NCBI GenBank assembly: GCA_030248295.1
Contig: JASANH010001015.1
Coordinates: 1-64,000, forward strand
Reading direction: 5' to 3'
DNA: 64,000 bases
Source of the DNA: Mesodorylaimus sp. YZB2_4
Lineage: Eukaryota; Nematoda; Enoplea; Dorylaimida; Dorylaimidae
Positions 48,300 to 59,658 of this stretch are shown here, one piece after another (the stretch's first letter is position 1; each line of letters starts with the position of its first letter). The notes under the pieces were generated by a model. The model was not told where the DNA came from. It did not search any database and saw only the letters and a program-made list of their open reading frames with translations. The position numbers and the translations under genes were made by a program.

Positions 48300-51200
48300 T
48301 CATGTTTTGGTCAGCCACTGCCAGACCAGGATGGCCCCCGCCAGTGCTTGAATGCTCCAATAGCCCACTTCGACCATGGCACGTTGACGCCGATCCTCGA
48401 CCCTCGGCTCGAAGAACATGGCCTGCATCTAAACAGAGATGAGGAACGGGGATGATCAGGCAGGATAAGGCTGATCCATCGAGATTAGGCAATGATCATG
48501 ACCTGATCAGCAGATCAACGAACAGTTTATTTGATCAGACATAATCTGGTCTAATCAAGTGATCAGATAACATCTGATCCCGATCAGATATCTGATCGGG
48601 GTCAGACTGATCAGAGCATGTTCGAATGTCGATCTGATAGGGTCTGATCACGCGATCAGGCTACATCAGATTGTGTCTGATCATGTGAATTGTTCGTTGA
48701 TCTGCTGATCAGGATCTGATTCGATTTTGTCTGATCATGAACAGATCAGGCCTTGTCTGGATCATGATCTGATCAGAGTGTGATCATAATGATCCTGATG
48801 AGGTATCTGATCAGGATCATGATCTCATAATAAAGGATCTGATCCGATCTGATCCTGATCAGGACCTGGTTTATATCAGGTCAGATCATGATCCTGACCA
48901 GATCATGGTCAGAGGTATATGAACAGATCATGATCCTGATCAGTGATCAGTGACCAGGATCAGGATCATGATCATGATCTGCTCATATACCTCATCTTGT
49001 CGGATCAGGATCCGATCAGATATCTGACCGGGATCAGATGTTATCTGATCACTTATCACTTAGATTATGTCTGATCAAATGAACTGTTCGTTGATCTGCT
49101 GATCAGGTCATGATCTTATCAAATACCTCTGACCATGATCTGGTCAGGATCATGATCTGACCTGATATAGACCAGGTCCTGATCAGGATCAGATCAGATC
49201 AGATCCTTTATGATAAGATCATCATCCTGATCAGATACCTCATCAGGATCATGATCACATTCTGATCAGATCATGATCTAGACAAGGTCTGATCTGTTCA
49301 TGATTAGACAAAATCGAATCAGATCCTGATCAGCAGATCAACAAACAATTCACATGATCAGACACAATCTGATCTAGCCTGATCGCGTGATCAGACCCTA
49401 TCAGATCAACATTCGAACATGATCTGATCAGTTTACAAAATCAGGCTACCTGATCAATTATCTGATCAAATCACATGATCAGATATTAATCGATAGTGCA
49501 CTAAACAGTGACTAAAATTCCTGCTTACCCATCCACCCTGTCTATAGACCCAATTAGCGATCCTCTCGACCATAATAAACCTGGACATAAAGTGCACAAT
49601 TTTGCGCACGAAACCCGGCAAATTAGCTCGCAGCACGGCCATTACCAATCGATACCCGAAACTGAGCAGGGCCACGATGCGGCCCCACGTGATCTGCCCG
49701 TTTTTGAACAGTCTAGAAAAGACACACATGGCCACTGGCACTAGCAGGATCGACCCCATTCGCGCTCTGGGTAACACGTTTAGGTTTGCAACCAGTTACA
49801 CCCTGGCCTGTCCCGGAATGTGCTCAGGCTTGGGGTCTTGGTAGACACATGCCCAATGGGAACTGATCCGTGGCTCCTTGGCGCCAGCTTCAAAGCAGCC
49901 CCACCCTGTCGAGGGACTGTATCACAAGCAGACAGCAGTCCCAGTGTTACTGGGTCAGGGAGCCTGGGGTGAATGGGGCCCGTGAGGTCGTGGCAAGCAT
50001 GGACTCCCATGCGCTACCTCTTGGCCACATTTTGGAAGGCTTCGAAGGTTAGTTTCCACTCGCTCGTCTTGCTTTGGCCCGTCACTTTATTTAAGATGTG
50101 CGGCAGCACCATGCGAGCCATGTCGTCCAGGTCGCCACGATAACGCTGGTCGAATTCGTCAGCCAAAAGAGCCAGTCGTCGTCCTACTTCGGCCGTCGGG
50201 CTGGAATCGGAGAAGCCATGTGAATGCACGCAGGGCCAGCAGTGCTGCCCCTCACATTATCTCAGCCTAACAGAAACCACGCAGAGTTGATGGACTCAAA
50301 TCCACTGCCAGAATCCTAGTTTTGAGAGCCCGAAACATCAACCCGACGGGTTTTTGCCAAACACACCTATCACACTGGTCCACCGAGGCCCCACCACGCC
50401 CGTTCACTCGATCAAGTGATAAGAACACGATCTCATCAGATCACGACCAACAGATCTACGGACAGTTCAAATGATCAGACACAACCCGATTTGATCATAT
50501 CTTATCATTCTAGACAGCACTACCCTGGCTGACAGGCCCACGCACCTATGACCCTCCCCCATCCCTGATCCCCTACCTTAGCGGAGCCGATTGCATCTCG
50601 GGTGGCAGATCAGGCGTGCTGATGATGCCCGTCATGACGGCAGCTGATGCAGTTGGTCCATCAACTAGGGTCGGTGATTCATCGTCGTTCTCCACGGCCA
50701 CACTGATCTGAGTCATCTCACGCTGATAGGCAGCTGTCATGAATGTCTGCACCACGATTTCCGTATCTCGCAACTGCGCCTCTGCACCTCTCCACTGGCC
50801 GTCGTCGCCGCCAAGATGACCATCACTCACACTGCTAGCCATGCAGTCTCCGCGTCTAGAACATGGACAACGAGGTTAGAGAAGACGTGGTCAGTGCCAC
50901 AAGGACCACAGCCAGGACCCGTCGTGCATGTTAGTTTAGCTAAACATGATCAGACACATAAACTGATCAAACTCATGCCTAAATGTTGATCTGATATGGT
51001 CTAATCACATGATCAAGTCAGATCAGACGGTGTCTGATCAGATCAGATGGTGTTCGATCTTGTTAGGTGCTTAGAGACACTTTTTTCCAACACTATGATC
51101 TGATTATCCAGTACTACAAGTTCACCTGTAAAACTGCACTGCTGACACGATCCCAAAGTCAGCCAGCCCCCGACGGCTACCTCGGCCTACCTCCCGGGCA

Positions 51201-53100
51201 CAAGATCCCAGGTCATCAGGAAATCCCATGGGGTTGACAGTAAAATCCTTGGCTCCCTGAACCAGTGCACTGGTATATGCAGGTAATACATGCACCCGCG
51301 TCACAACCGGCAGGTGCAGTCCCCCAGGTCAAACCCAGGTCGCCCTTACCTTTCGCTGAACTCGAATGGCACATGGGCAGATTCGGACAACCGCATTCGA
51401 TTTCGGATGGGTCTAGCACTTAACTCCAATTCGGTCGGTCTGGTCATGGTCGACGGCAAGGACGTCTTCCTCCCGTTCGCCCGATTATGCCCCTCCTGCC
51501 CAACATTCAACGTCACTGCAGCACCAAAATCGGAGAACGTGACCCGGCTATCGTGCGGTGCTGACAATGGCGGGAAAGGGACGCTGCGTCTTTCCGACAA
51601 CGAAGGCCGTCGAGGAGGCCGATGCTGGTCCACAGGCCCACTGGCACTTTGTACGTGACTCGAGTCGAGGTGGTTATTGTTGATGAGCAATCTCGGCGAG
51701 GCACCATTCGAATCAGAGACCAGTGAAGGCCGAGATCCTTGGTCGGCAATCTGGAAAGGATAAACAGTGCTTACTTCCACAAGGTCCAGGATATCAGGGA
51801 TTAGCCGTCAGAGGTGGGGTCCCTAAATCCCCTTCCTGGTCAGATATGCAAGAAGGATATTCCAACATATGAGCAGCCCCAAGATAAGCCCATCAAGCAC
51901 GCGCTAGGTCCAGATACGGGAAGAGAGTAGAGGTCACGCAAATTTCCCGCCATTTTCTAAATTTAAATGTTCGCGAAAAAAGCACTTGCTGAAGATACAT
52001 TCTTTTTTGCCTGACTCCATCATGTGTAAGCATATCCTTGAGTGTGACTGCGCCTGAGCATACTCTTGACGTTTCTACTCACCTAATGCTCTTTCTCAGC
52101 CTTTAGAAGCAGTGAGGTCTTATCCAAGAGGCCTCGGGCTAGGGAACGGGTCTGCCCACCCTCCCCCATACCCACATATGGCACTCACGTCCCGAGGACA
52201 CTCGTGCCTTGTAGTACGCAGAAACACCAAATATGCTCAGCGGGGGCCGGAAACACTCAACGACATGATGCCCCACCCACCAGTCAAGACCCGCTAAATA
52301 GGTCCCCGTGGACAAGGGGCTTGCCAATGGCACCATACTGTGGACTGTAGGTTCTGCTCACCCATGGAACCCAACTGGCAGTCACCATGCCCACGTTGAA
52401 GCCACATTCCCGCACGAACTGGGTCTCAGCCTAGAGGGTTAAGGTCTATCTCTGACGCTAGGTGCGCCCTTACAGGGAAGGGTTCGACTCCCACCTAAAT
52501 GAAAGTTATTGTCGATTTATATGTTCCATAGCCTGCGCTGTGCTTGGCTATGGATAAAGTATGACATCGCATCGACTGATCTGCCAATCCGATGGGTGCA
52601 TTGATTCCTGATCCTGATCTGATTAGACTGCTGTGCTGAATGGGCAATTTAAATCTCCCGCGCTTTATCTGCTGGGATATAATGTGCAGAAGAGAATACT
52701 CAGCACATCTACCCTCTCCCCCTCATCCACATGAAATGCCACTCTCGGCGCTTGTCGGCTGTCCTGTGTCCCATAGGACTATGATAGTTCTCCTACCATG
52801 GTACTAGAGGATAGGACCCTCATTCGGGAGGGAAATAAACCTTTTAAATTGAAGGGCCCGACTGACATGAGGGGCTAAAGAACCTAAGGAAGACATTCCT
52901 ACGGGGATCAGATCGACGATTCGTGTTCCAAACTCGCTCCCAGTCGCACTCACCTGACCAGAGTGACCACGATCACCCTCGTCTCCCACACCATTCGCAT
53001 CACCACCCGTGCCCAATTTCGGTTTGGTCGCTACGTGTCGTCCATCGCCGCACTCCGATGGCCAATGCCCATTCTCACCATTCGCACTGGCTTGGTCCAT
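48300..53100 (-). CDS. Bcl-2 family protein C (Bax/Bak/Bok-like)
   Basis: Six exons keep one frame: 53100-52954, 51750-51350, 50855-50577, 50200-50018, 49712-49529 and 48428-48300, giving 440 residues. Order: a roughly 200-residue Ser/Pro/Arg-rich N-terminal extension with no known domain; an alpha1 (BH4-like) helix RDTEIVVQTFMTAAYQ (about 211-226); a strong BH3, VGRRLALLADEFDQRY (281-296), keeping Leu and Asp; BH1 NGQITWGRIVALLSF (341-355); BH2 ending RQGGW at 398, where the last intron falls; and a tail anchor (GYWSIQALAGAILVWQWL). Such proteins act at mitochondrial or ER membranes and either permeabilise them or oppose this. The BH1 wording is closest to Bax/Bak/Bok, but pro- versus anti-death cannot be decided here. 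It is longer than typical family members (about 200-250 aa) because of the extension. It is last in the three-gene tandem array. Introns 2, 3 and 5 contain GATC-rich repeats. Confidence 0.93.
48490..49440. repeat. TGATCA-rich interlocking inverted repeats in intron 5
   Basis: Arms of about 310 bp (48607-48918 and 49123-49430) are inverted copies with few mismatches. A second pair (about 48493-48597 and 49011-49115) is also inverted, and a third palindrome (about 48914-48990) sits at the centre. The order is A-B-C-C'-A'-B', so the arms interlock and do not simply nest. Nearly every few bases read TGATCA or GATC. Traces of similar sequence recur in introns 3 (50395-50525) and 2 (50935-51110). 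Confidence 0.88.
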
Positions 53101-53385
53101 CGTCCATAAGGCACCTTCTACAAACAGCCCACATCACACCACGCCACCCAGTCACGGCCAAATACACGGGCCACAAACCATCATTCCACTCCGCCCACCA
53201 CCCTCAAAACAAACCTTTACTTCAACCACATTGCTTTAGCAAACTGGTACAAAAACCGCACTCAATTATGGAAAAGTACGACTCAAAGTAGAAAACATGT
53301 GCAAGCACCATTCAGTATCCTATTGTGCATTCACCCGCTCTACCTCATCTATCCTAACCTACAGTCCTAACTGACAAGGCAGTCT

Positions 53386-56300
53386 TCAGTGATGCTGCTT
53401 TTTCGTCAGGAAAATACCAACCGCAGCCACACCGATCGTAATCAATACAAAGCCATACAGGGTGCTCTTGGCGCACAAACATTTCGCCAATCGCTGACGA
53501 CGTAATCCCCAAGCCGCATTCGCCTAAAACCAAAATCGGCCATATCCCACCGAGAAGGCCAAACTGACACGATTCTAATCTTCCGCCGCCTACAACCTAA
53601 ATCTGAAACTCCATTTTACCCACAAGCGATCTACTGTGAGAATCATTTTCCTGCAGCGAGTCGCTGTGCACAGGCTCGACTGACAATCAATACTCTGCAG
53701 GGAGCCAGCAGCAGGGAGCGTAACCCGTTAGGGTGATGTTTCTGCCGCTGACCAGGTCTAAAGAGTAGGTATTTTGGTTGGCCTCCCTGGTTTTTTGGCC
53801 TGGTGCAAAAGCTCCACCGGTCATTCTCTCCAGTAATACGGACCTAGTCGTATTACAGCTGCAGGAAAATTTCAGCTCTCACTTATCACTTTCCGTATCA
53901 ATGATTATTCCGAGCCACAAAAAAACTCACCCATCCTCCATGCCGAGCCACCCAGCGAATTCTCCGCTGAGCCACCAAGTATTGAATAAACGATCGTAAG
54001 AATCCCGTAGCGCGTTGTCGAGTTCGCACCTCCTCGCTCAAACAAACCAAATAGGCCAACAACAGCACGACCACAAATTTCTCCCACGATTCACCGGCAT
54101 TGAATAGACTGAAATCACAATCACTCCATATCTGCCTTTTACAGCTTGCACCTCCCCCTGATTCCACTACTGCGCAAAAAATGTAAGTCAAGACCAGCAC
54201 ACCCAGGCGGGGAGACGTGAAAGACCAAAGTTTCTGGTCAAAAAACCCCGATTGGAGGAAGGCAAGGTTCTCGGCTTGTAAATTACCACTTAAACATTAA
54301 CCAGAGGGGTTGGTCGCTCCCCTGTCCAACGACACAATCGTGAGCTCCAAACTCGCCGAGTTGCCTCTTTTGGGCGACTTTTCTCCAAATTCTAAGCGAT
54401 AACCCAAGTTTATGTCAGCGAGAATTACATATGTAGGAAAAATGTGCTCTATTAAACAGATGTAAATTCGAGGGTCGATTTTAAATTTTCAGCTTTTATC
54501 AAAGGATTTTTTGTAATTTTTGCAATTCAAATGAAAAAAATTTGTTATAAACATAATAAAAGCAGTAAAAGCAAAACAAAGACATCCAGTCAATAGAGCA
54601 CATTTTTCTCTACAAAATTTTCGCTGACATCAGCTAAGCTTATCGCTGAAAATTCCGAGAAAAGTTGGCCGAAAGGCGGAGAAGGCGCGAAAACGCATTT
54701 CGACAGGCGTATGCGCACCCGACTAGAATTAGACGTCAAGTTTCCCAGCAAGGGGGGAGTATCGATCGCCAAGAATACTGGTCAAATTCCTCGCACAGTC
54801 GACATGCTTCAACCGCTAGACCACACTCCAGCTGTCTTCCAACCATCGCGTTACAAGCTGCATCAGGAGCTCACAATGCGTTCATCTGGTCTGACAGGTT
54901 TCACCCTGTACGTAACAAATAGCACTTTTTCAGCGGTAATCCCTGCTGACTCAGCAGAAGGCAAGCCAGAACAAAGTCTGGTAGGGAGCACACCTGCAGG
55001 CCAGAGTAAACGCAAGATGCGCCTCTCCAGTATTTACCACAACCATATGGGCAAACCTAGTAAACCAGAAAGGATTTAGACCAAGAGAAGGCCCTTTGGT
55101 TAGTGATGTCAGTGGAGGGAAAATGTGAGAGACTAAAGTCTCTTGGGCAAAAACTCTTGGCCATTACCTGCCGCTCAAAGATCAACCGAAGGGGTTGGAC
55201 TCCAAGCCAGGATAGAATATTTCAACCGCGCCTGTAGGCAAAGGCCCAACTGAAGTCGGCGGGACAGAAACTGGAGCAGGCAAGCCTCGCGACTGCACCT
55301 GCGGCTAAAACATCAACCAGACGGGTTGAAGTCTCCCAGCCAGAAGAGATCAATGATTATCCGCCACTCGCCTCGAGTCAGTGCTTTAAAATATCGATCT
55401 CCCTCCAGCCAGCAATGCAGGTCAGGCGTTTTATGTAGAGCGAAAGTCTAACATATTCAGCAAATCCTGTGAGTGTCCTATTGATCCATGAAATCCTGTC
55501 TCAGATACTGTTCGATTACCCCATCGCCCTTTAGTGCTGACTGATGGCGAGAGACCAAACCAGTTTGGGAAGGCCGTGGTGCCAACAAAAATCTTATCTT
55601 CGGTCGATGCTGACCCACGCCCTTATCTATCAGAGCCCAAGCAAATGAGGTTTAGGTCAGCCCAGTGATAGCCCTACTGACGCACTCCAACAGGGGCCTC
55701 CCAAACTTTCCAATCCTTCGCCTGACATGTACAACTCATTTTCACATGTGTCATGTCATACTTCACTCAGCCAAGCACCACACAGCGCACTCGAGGCCCA
55801 AGGGACACATTTTTGACAATCACTTTTTGCCCAGGCGGAAGTCGAACCCTTCCCTGTAAATGCGCACCCAGCGTCGTTTACCGCCTAGGCCACGACCCGG
55901 GCGGTCCTCCTATGCACGACTAACCCGCCTCCCAAGGCCTCCTGTCAAAGACCCTAGCATTCGGATGGAAAAGCATTTTGCTCCATCCCCCCCTCGTATA
56001 TGGACCTGGCCACACTCACATTTTTCAACTCAAAAAGAAGGAGTCCAGCGTAAGGATTCGAGCCAGGGACCACCCAACCACCCATCTACGTTTACCAGAC
56101 ACCTCATTTACCTATCAGCTTGATTTCGAAATTCCGACCAGATCTCCTCTTCGTTTCGTTCACCACCGGAAGATGCTGCAAATTTCTGAAACGCCAAAGC
56201 CGCCTTTGCCAACAGCGAAGGTTCTATTTCCAAAGCCACTTGAGCCAATCGAGCCGCGTACGTCGTGGCGATGCTGCAAAAAAAATCAAATCTTGGAAGG

Positions 56301-59300
56301 CATCATGGTAACTATGGGCATAAAGAAGGACCCGCCAGACCCTCGACAGCAAGAAAACTATCTAGGGCCTCCTGCACATGACTTACCCGCCTAGTCAAAG
56401 ACCTTTCACACAGCAGTCGGATGGAGAAGCATTTTACCCCGCCCCCCCCCCGCAAATAATGACTGGAGAAAAATTAGTGAATTATCGTTGACAGGCGCCA
56501 TCTTGAAACGTCCCCCCCCCCCCGGTATCTGAACCTAGCCACACTTTTTTCATTATGCACACGATCAACTCTAGGCTGACCCCCTACAGTATGGACTGTT
56601 AAAAGGCGGGTCACTGTTTTCACTCCACTAAAATCATGGGATACATATTCATCCATCGGACCACGCAGACCTGACGAAGCCAAGGCCCACTGTGTCCCAC
56701 CAGCTTTGGTACAACCCTTGCAGGGCAAACCGAGTGGTCTCCCCTGCAAGGGGAATCCACCAACACAAATTCGTTCGCCACCTTCCTTCCTATGTTATTG
56801 AACATAGGACACGGATTTCACTCTTTCCAGTCAGCCAAAATCCCTCAACCAAGTCCACGAACGGCCCCCCGCACTTACCCTTCGACTCTCGCATGAAATT
56901 CCGGCAAACACTCGTCGACCTTGGGCGCCAGGGTGACCAGTCGGGCCGCTCTGCCATAATCGAAAGTGACCTTTGTCCGATGAAAATGTTCTTCGTGCCA
57001 TTTTCGATAAAACCCCAAAACGAAGGTCATCGTTTGACGAACGGCTTCCAATTCGTCATTGTCCATCGACGCATCGATTTGCAGCCTACAAATTACAACA
57101 TTCACCACAAAATTAGCGAGAAGCCCTGTTGACTTACTGCACTTGAATCAAAGCCGTTTGCACTTCGCCGTGCGCCCTCGGCGACGATTCTTTCGATTGC
57201 CGCGATGGCGATGCACCTTTCGATCGCGACACAGTTTCATCCACCACTTTGGCAGGTGCTGCCGGTTGATCCTCTACCACCACCAAGCTGTCGCCATTGT
57301 CATCGTTCCCGCTAGAAAACACAATTATCGATTGCTGATGACTGATTTGGTGATTGTTTATTGATTGATGACTGATCAGTGATTTTTGAGATTGATTACC
57401 AATTTCACTATCTGATTCCTGATTTTATATAAGTCGCTGATTATCGACTTCTTGATCCTCGGTCTTACTGATTTATTATCGATTTATCAAGTTATTTCAA
57501 TGCTTATTGGTTTATCGATGGATTCTTTAATTTACTTCATGACTGATTATTGATTTTTATTCACTAAAACACGATTAATCGATCTGATCACTGATTATTC
57601 ATTCATTGCTAATTGATGCTTATTAATTTGAGTTCAGTGATTGATTATCGATTTCTGATCCTCGATCAAATGACTATCGATTAATCGATTTCAGACATTC
57701 ATTAATGCTTAATGATTTACCGATTAATTTTGAACTGACGTCATGACTGATTTTTTATTTTCATTGGCTGATTATCCAGCTACAGATCATGGAGATTTTG
57801 TGATACTTATTGATTTTAATGAATTTTTCATTGATTTAGTGACTAAAAGTCGATATATAATTCTAGGAGACTTCATGTTGTTTACTGGTTTATTGATTGA
57901 TTTTTAATTAAATATGAATTTTTGTTCCCCGCTCTATGATTTTAGCGACTGATAATAGGTTAATTGATCTTCTTAATTTATTATCGATTGATCAATCACT
58001 GCTTGCCGATGAACTGATCTTGGAGACGGATTATCGATTGATTTCTTAAAGGAGTACACGCCATGTGATCGAAGAGTAAAATCAAGATCAGAAAAAAGCA
58101 ATAATGAATCAGTCATAAATCAATAAGCATCCAGAAATCATTAGCGGAAATGACCGATTATCTATTCATTTATCGATAATCTAATCAGTCAATAAAAATC
58201 AATATTTACTAAAAAATCAACCAAAGATTCTTATCAATAAACCACTGAGCATCAAGAAATCACCAATACTAATAAATCGATAACTAATCACAAAGATCAA
58301 GGATTAAGAATCGATCAATAAGTCCATAATCAGCGCCCATATGCAATCAAGAATCGGTCGATAAAACTTGTAATTGCTCTCAAAAATCACTGATCAATCA
58401 TCAATCAATGAACAATCACCAAATGAGTGATCAAAAATCGATTAATTAATCGATGATTTTTACTTTCTCCAACCGATTAACGATTTATTACTTGTATGTA
58501 TCTTAATGATTCATTATCGATTAATTGATCTTAGTTACTGATTATCGATTTATTGATCCTTGAAAATTTCTTGAAGCTTATTTATTTGATTGATTGACTT
58601 TACCGATTGATTATTAGTCGTGGATTGATCTTAAAAATTTACTGACGTTTGTTTATTGATTGATTGATCGATTGATTATTCATTGCTGATCTTGACCTTA
58701 GTGACTGATAATCGATTTTTTGATCTTATTTCGAATGATTTCTGGGTGCTTATTGATTTATGACTGATTCTTTCACTTGAGTAATTCATTATTGATCTTT
58801 GATTTTAGTGACTGACTACTGATTTTACTCTTCGATCACATAACTGTTTTCTACCTGTGCCATGTTGCCAGCCCCACAAACCCTTACGAGTTCACTGACT
58901 TCAATTAAAAACTACCACTGTCAAACCACCAAAACTTTTAGCCAGGTGGGGATTCGAACCCGCACCCATCACTACTTGTTCGATCGATTCGCACTAATAT
59001 CTGACAGCGAACACGCGACAGGGCGCCTATAGCAAACTAGTAATGAACTCTAACTGCGCGGGTTCGAATCCCACTCAAGTCTTAATTTTTTTCAAACTCT
59101 AAACTCACCTCGTCTCCTCTTGAACTCTTATTTCGGGTTCAGGCGGTTGGACAACTTCGAAATTTTGTGTATCCGAACTTGGTCGATCAGCATTCGAATC
59201 CAACGATGCCACTCGACAATCCTCACCTTCGCATACCAAATTCGTGTCCTCTTCCCTGGCCAATTCCTCAACCACACGTGCCGCGTCGCGGTGCTCGCTC

Positions 59301-59305
59301 TCCAT
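53386..59305 (-). CDS. Bcl-2 family protein B (divergent)
   Basis: Six exons join in phase: 59305-59109, 57311-57138, 57085-56879, 56273-56112, 54108-53931 and 53523-53386, giving 351 residues. Order: an acidic, Ser-rich N-terminus; an alpha1-like helix (VRQTMTFVLGFYRKW); a BH3-position helix YAARLAQVALEIEPSLL; BH1 NAGESWEKFVVVLLLAY; BH2 RWVARHGGW, ending at the intron; and a tail anchor (LYGFVLITIGVAAVGIFL). Exon order and late intron phases match genes A and C. It departs from the family at two key places: the BH3 Asp is Leu and the BH1 Gly after Trp is Glu. In Bcl-2 the BH1 glycine is known to be needed for dimerisation and survival activity, so this protein may not use the usual BH3-groove contacts. 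Intron 1 is mostly TGATT-rich DNA; intron 4 holds SINE-B fragments and a MITE. The long intact frame argues against a pseudogene. Confidence 0.88.
53655..53770 (+). repeat. SINE-B fragment in intron 5 of Bcl-2 gene B
   Basis: It shares GGGAGCGTAACCCGTTAGGG and a GTGATGTTTCTGCC core with the fragment at 33240-33345. Confidence 0.5.
54205..55400. repeat. SINE-B fragments and MITE in intron 4 of Bcl-2 gene B
   Basis: Minus-strand SINE-B pieces lie at about 54205-54360 and 55140-55400 (AACATCAACCAGA, GGGGTTGG blocks). Between them lies the foldback MITE at 54362-54679. Confidence 0.5.
54362..54679. mobile_element. Foldback MITE, copy 2 (best copy)
   Basis: Inverted ends of about 90 bp (54362-54455 against 54590-54679) share AGCGATAA, ATGTCAGCGA and AAAAATGTGCTCTATT. 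The A/T-rich centre includes GCAGTAAAAGCAAAACAAAG, also present in the copy near 63930. Confidence 0.7.
55665..56110. other. Intron 4 remainder with T-arm-like relics
   Basis: GGCGGAAGTCGAACCCTTCC (about 55834) and AAGGATTCGAGCCAGG (about 56053) resemble inverted tRNA T-arms. These are relics of tRNA-derived repeats, not full tRNAs. Confidence 0.4.
57330..58850. repeat. TGATT-rich DNA with a 780-bp foldback
   Basis: Most of intron 1 of Bcl-2 gene B is TGATTATCGATT-like sequence. Within it, 58062-58845 is a foldback: ATGTGATCGAAGAGTAAAAT at 58063 is repeated inverted near 58845, and inner blocks such as GAATCAGTCATAAATCAATA recur inverted. The strand bias of the repeat switches near 58440. 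Confidence 0.78.
58930..59090. repeat. tRNA-like relics in intron 1 of Bcl-2 gene B
   Basis: One inverted T-arm (GTGGGGATTCGAACCCGCAC, about 58946) and one direct B-box (GCGGGTTCGAATCCCACT, about 59058) preceded by an A-box-like TAGCAAACTAG. Cloverleaf stems do not pair fully, so no tRNA is called. Confidence 0.45.
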
Positions 59306-59658
59306 CTCTACCAAATCCTAACCTACAACCAAACAATCAACACTAACATTCTCCGTCCACACCTCAAAATACAATCGATCAAATCAATCGATATTTCACA
59401 AATCACTCATCCCAATAATCCCAAAATTTTACTAGCTCGCAAGAATGCAATTGGCTAAGATTATCAGCCCGTTCAAAAAAGTATTACAATTTTTTAAGTG
59501 CACATTCCAACAATGACACTTTACAAAAAACACAAACCTGGAGCAAAATGTCAACAAAAGCCTTAAAAGGAGTGAAAATCGGTTATGACCAACAAAAAAC
59601 GATGAATTCCTTTCATCTAAACCATCATTACTTCCATTATGCTTTACAAACAACTTAC

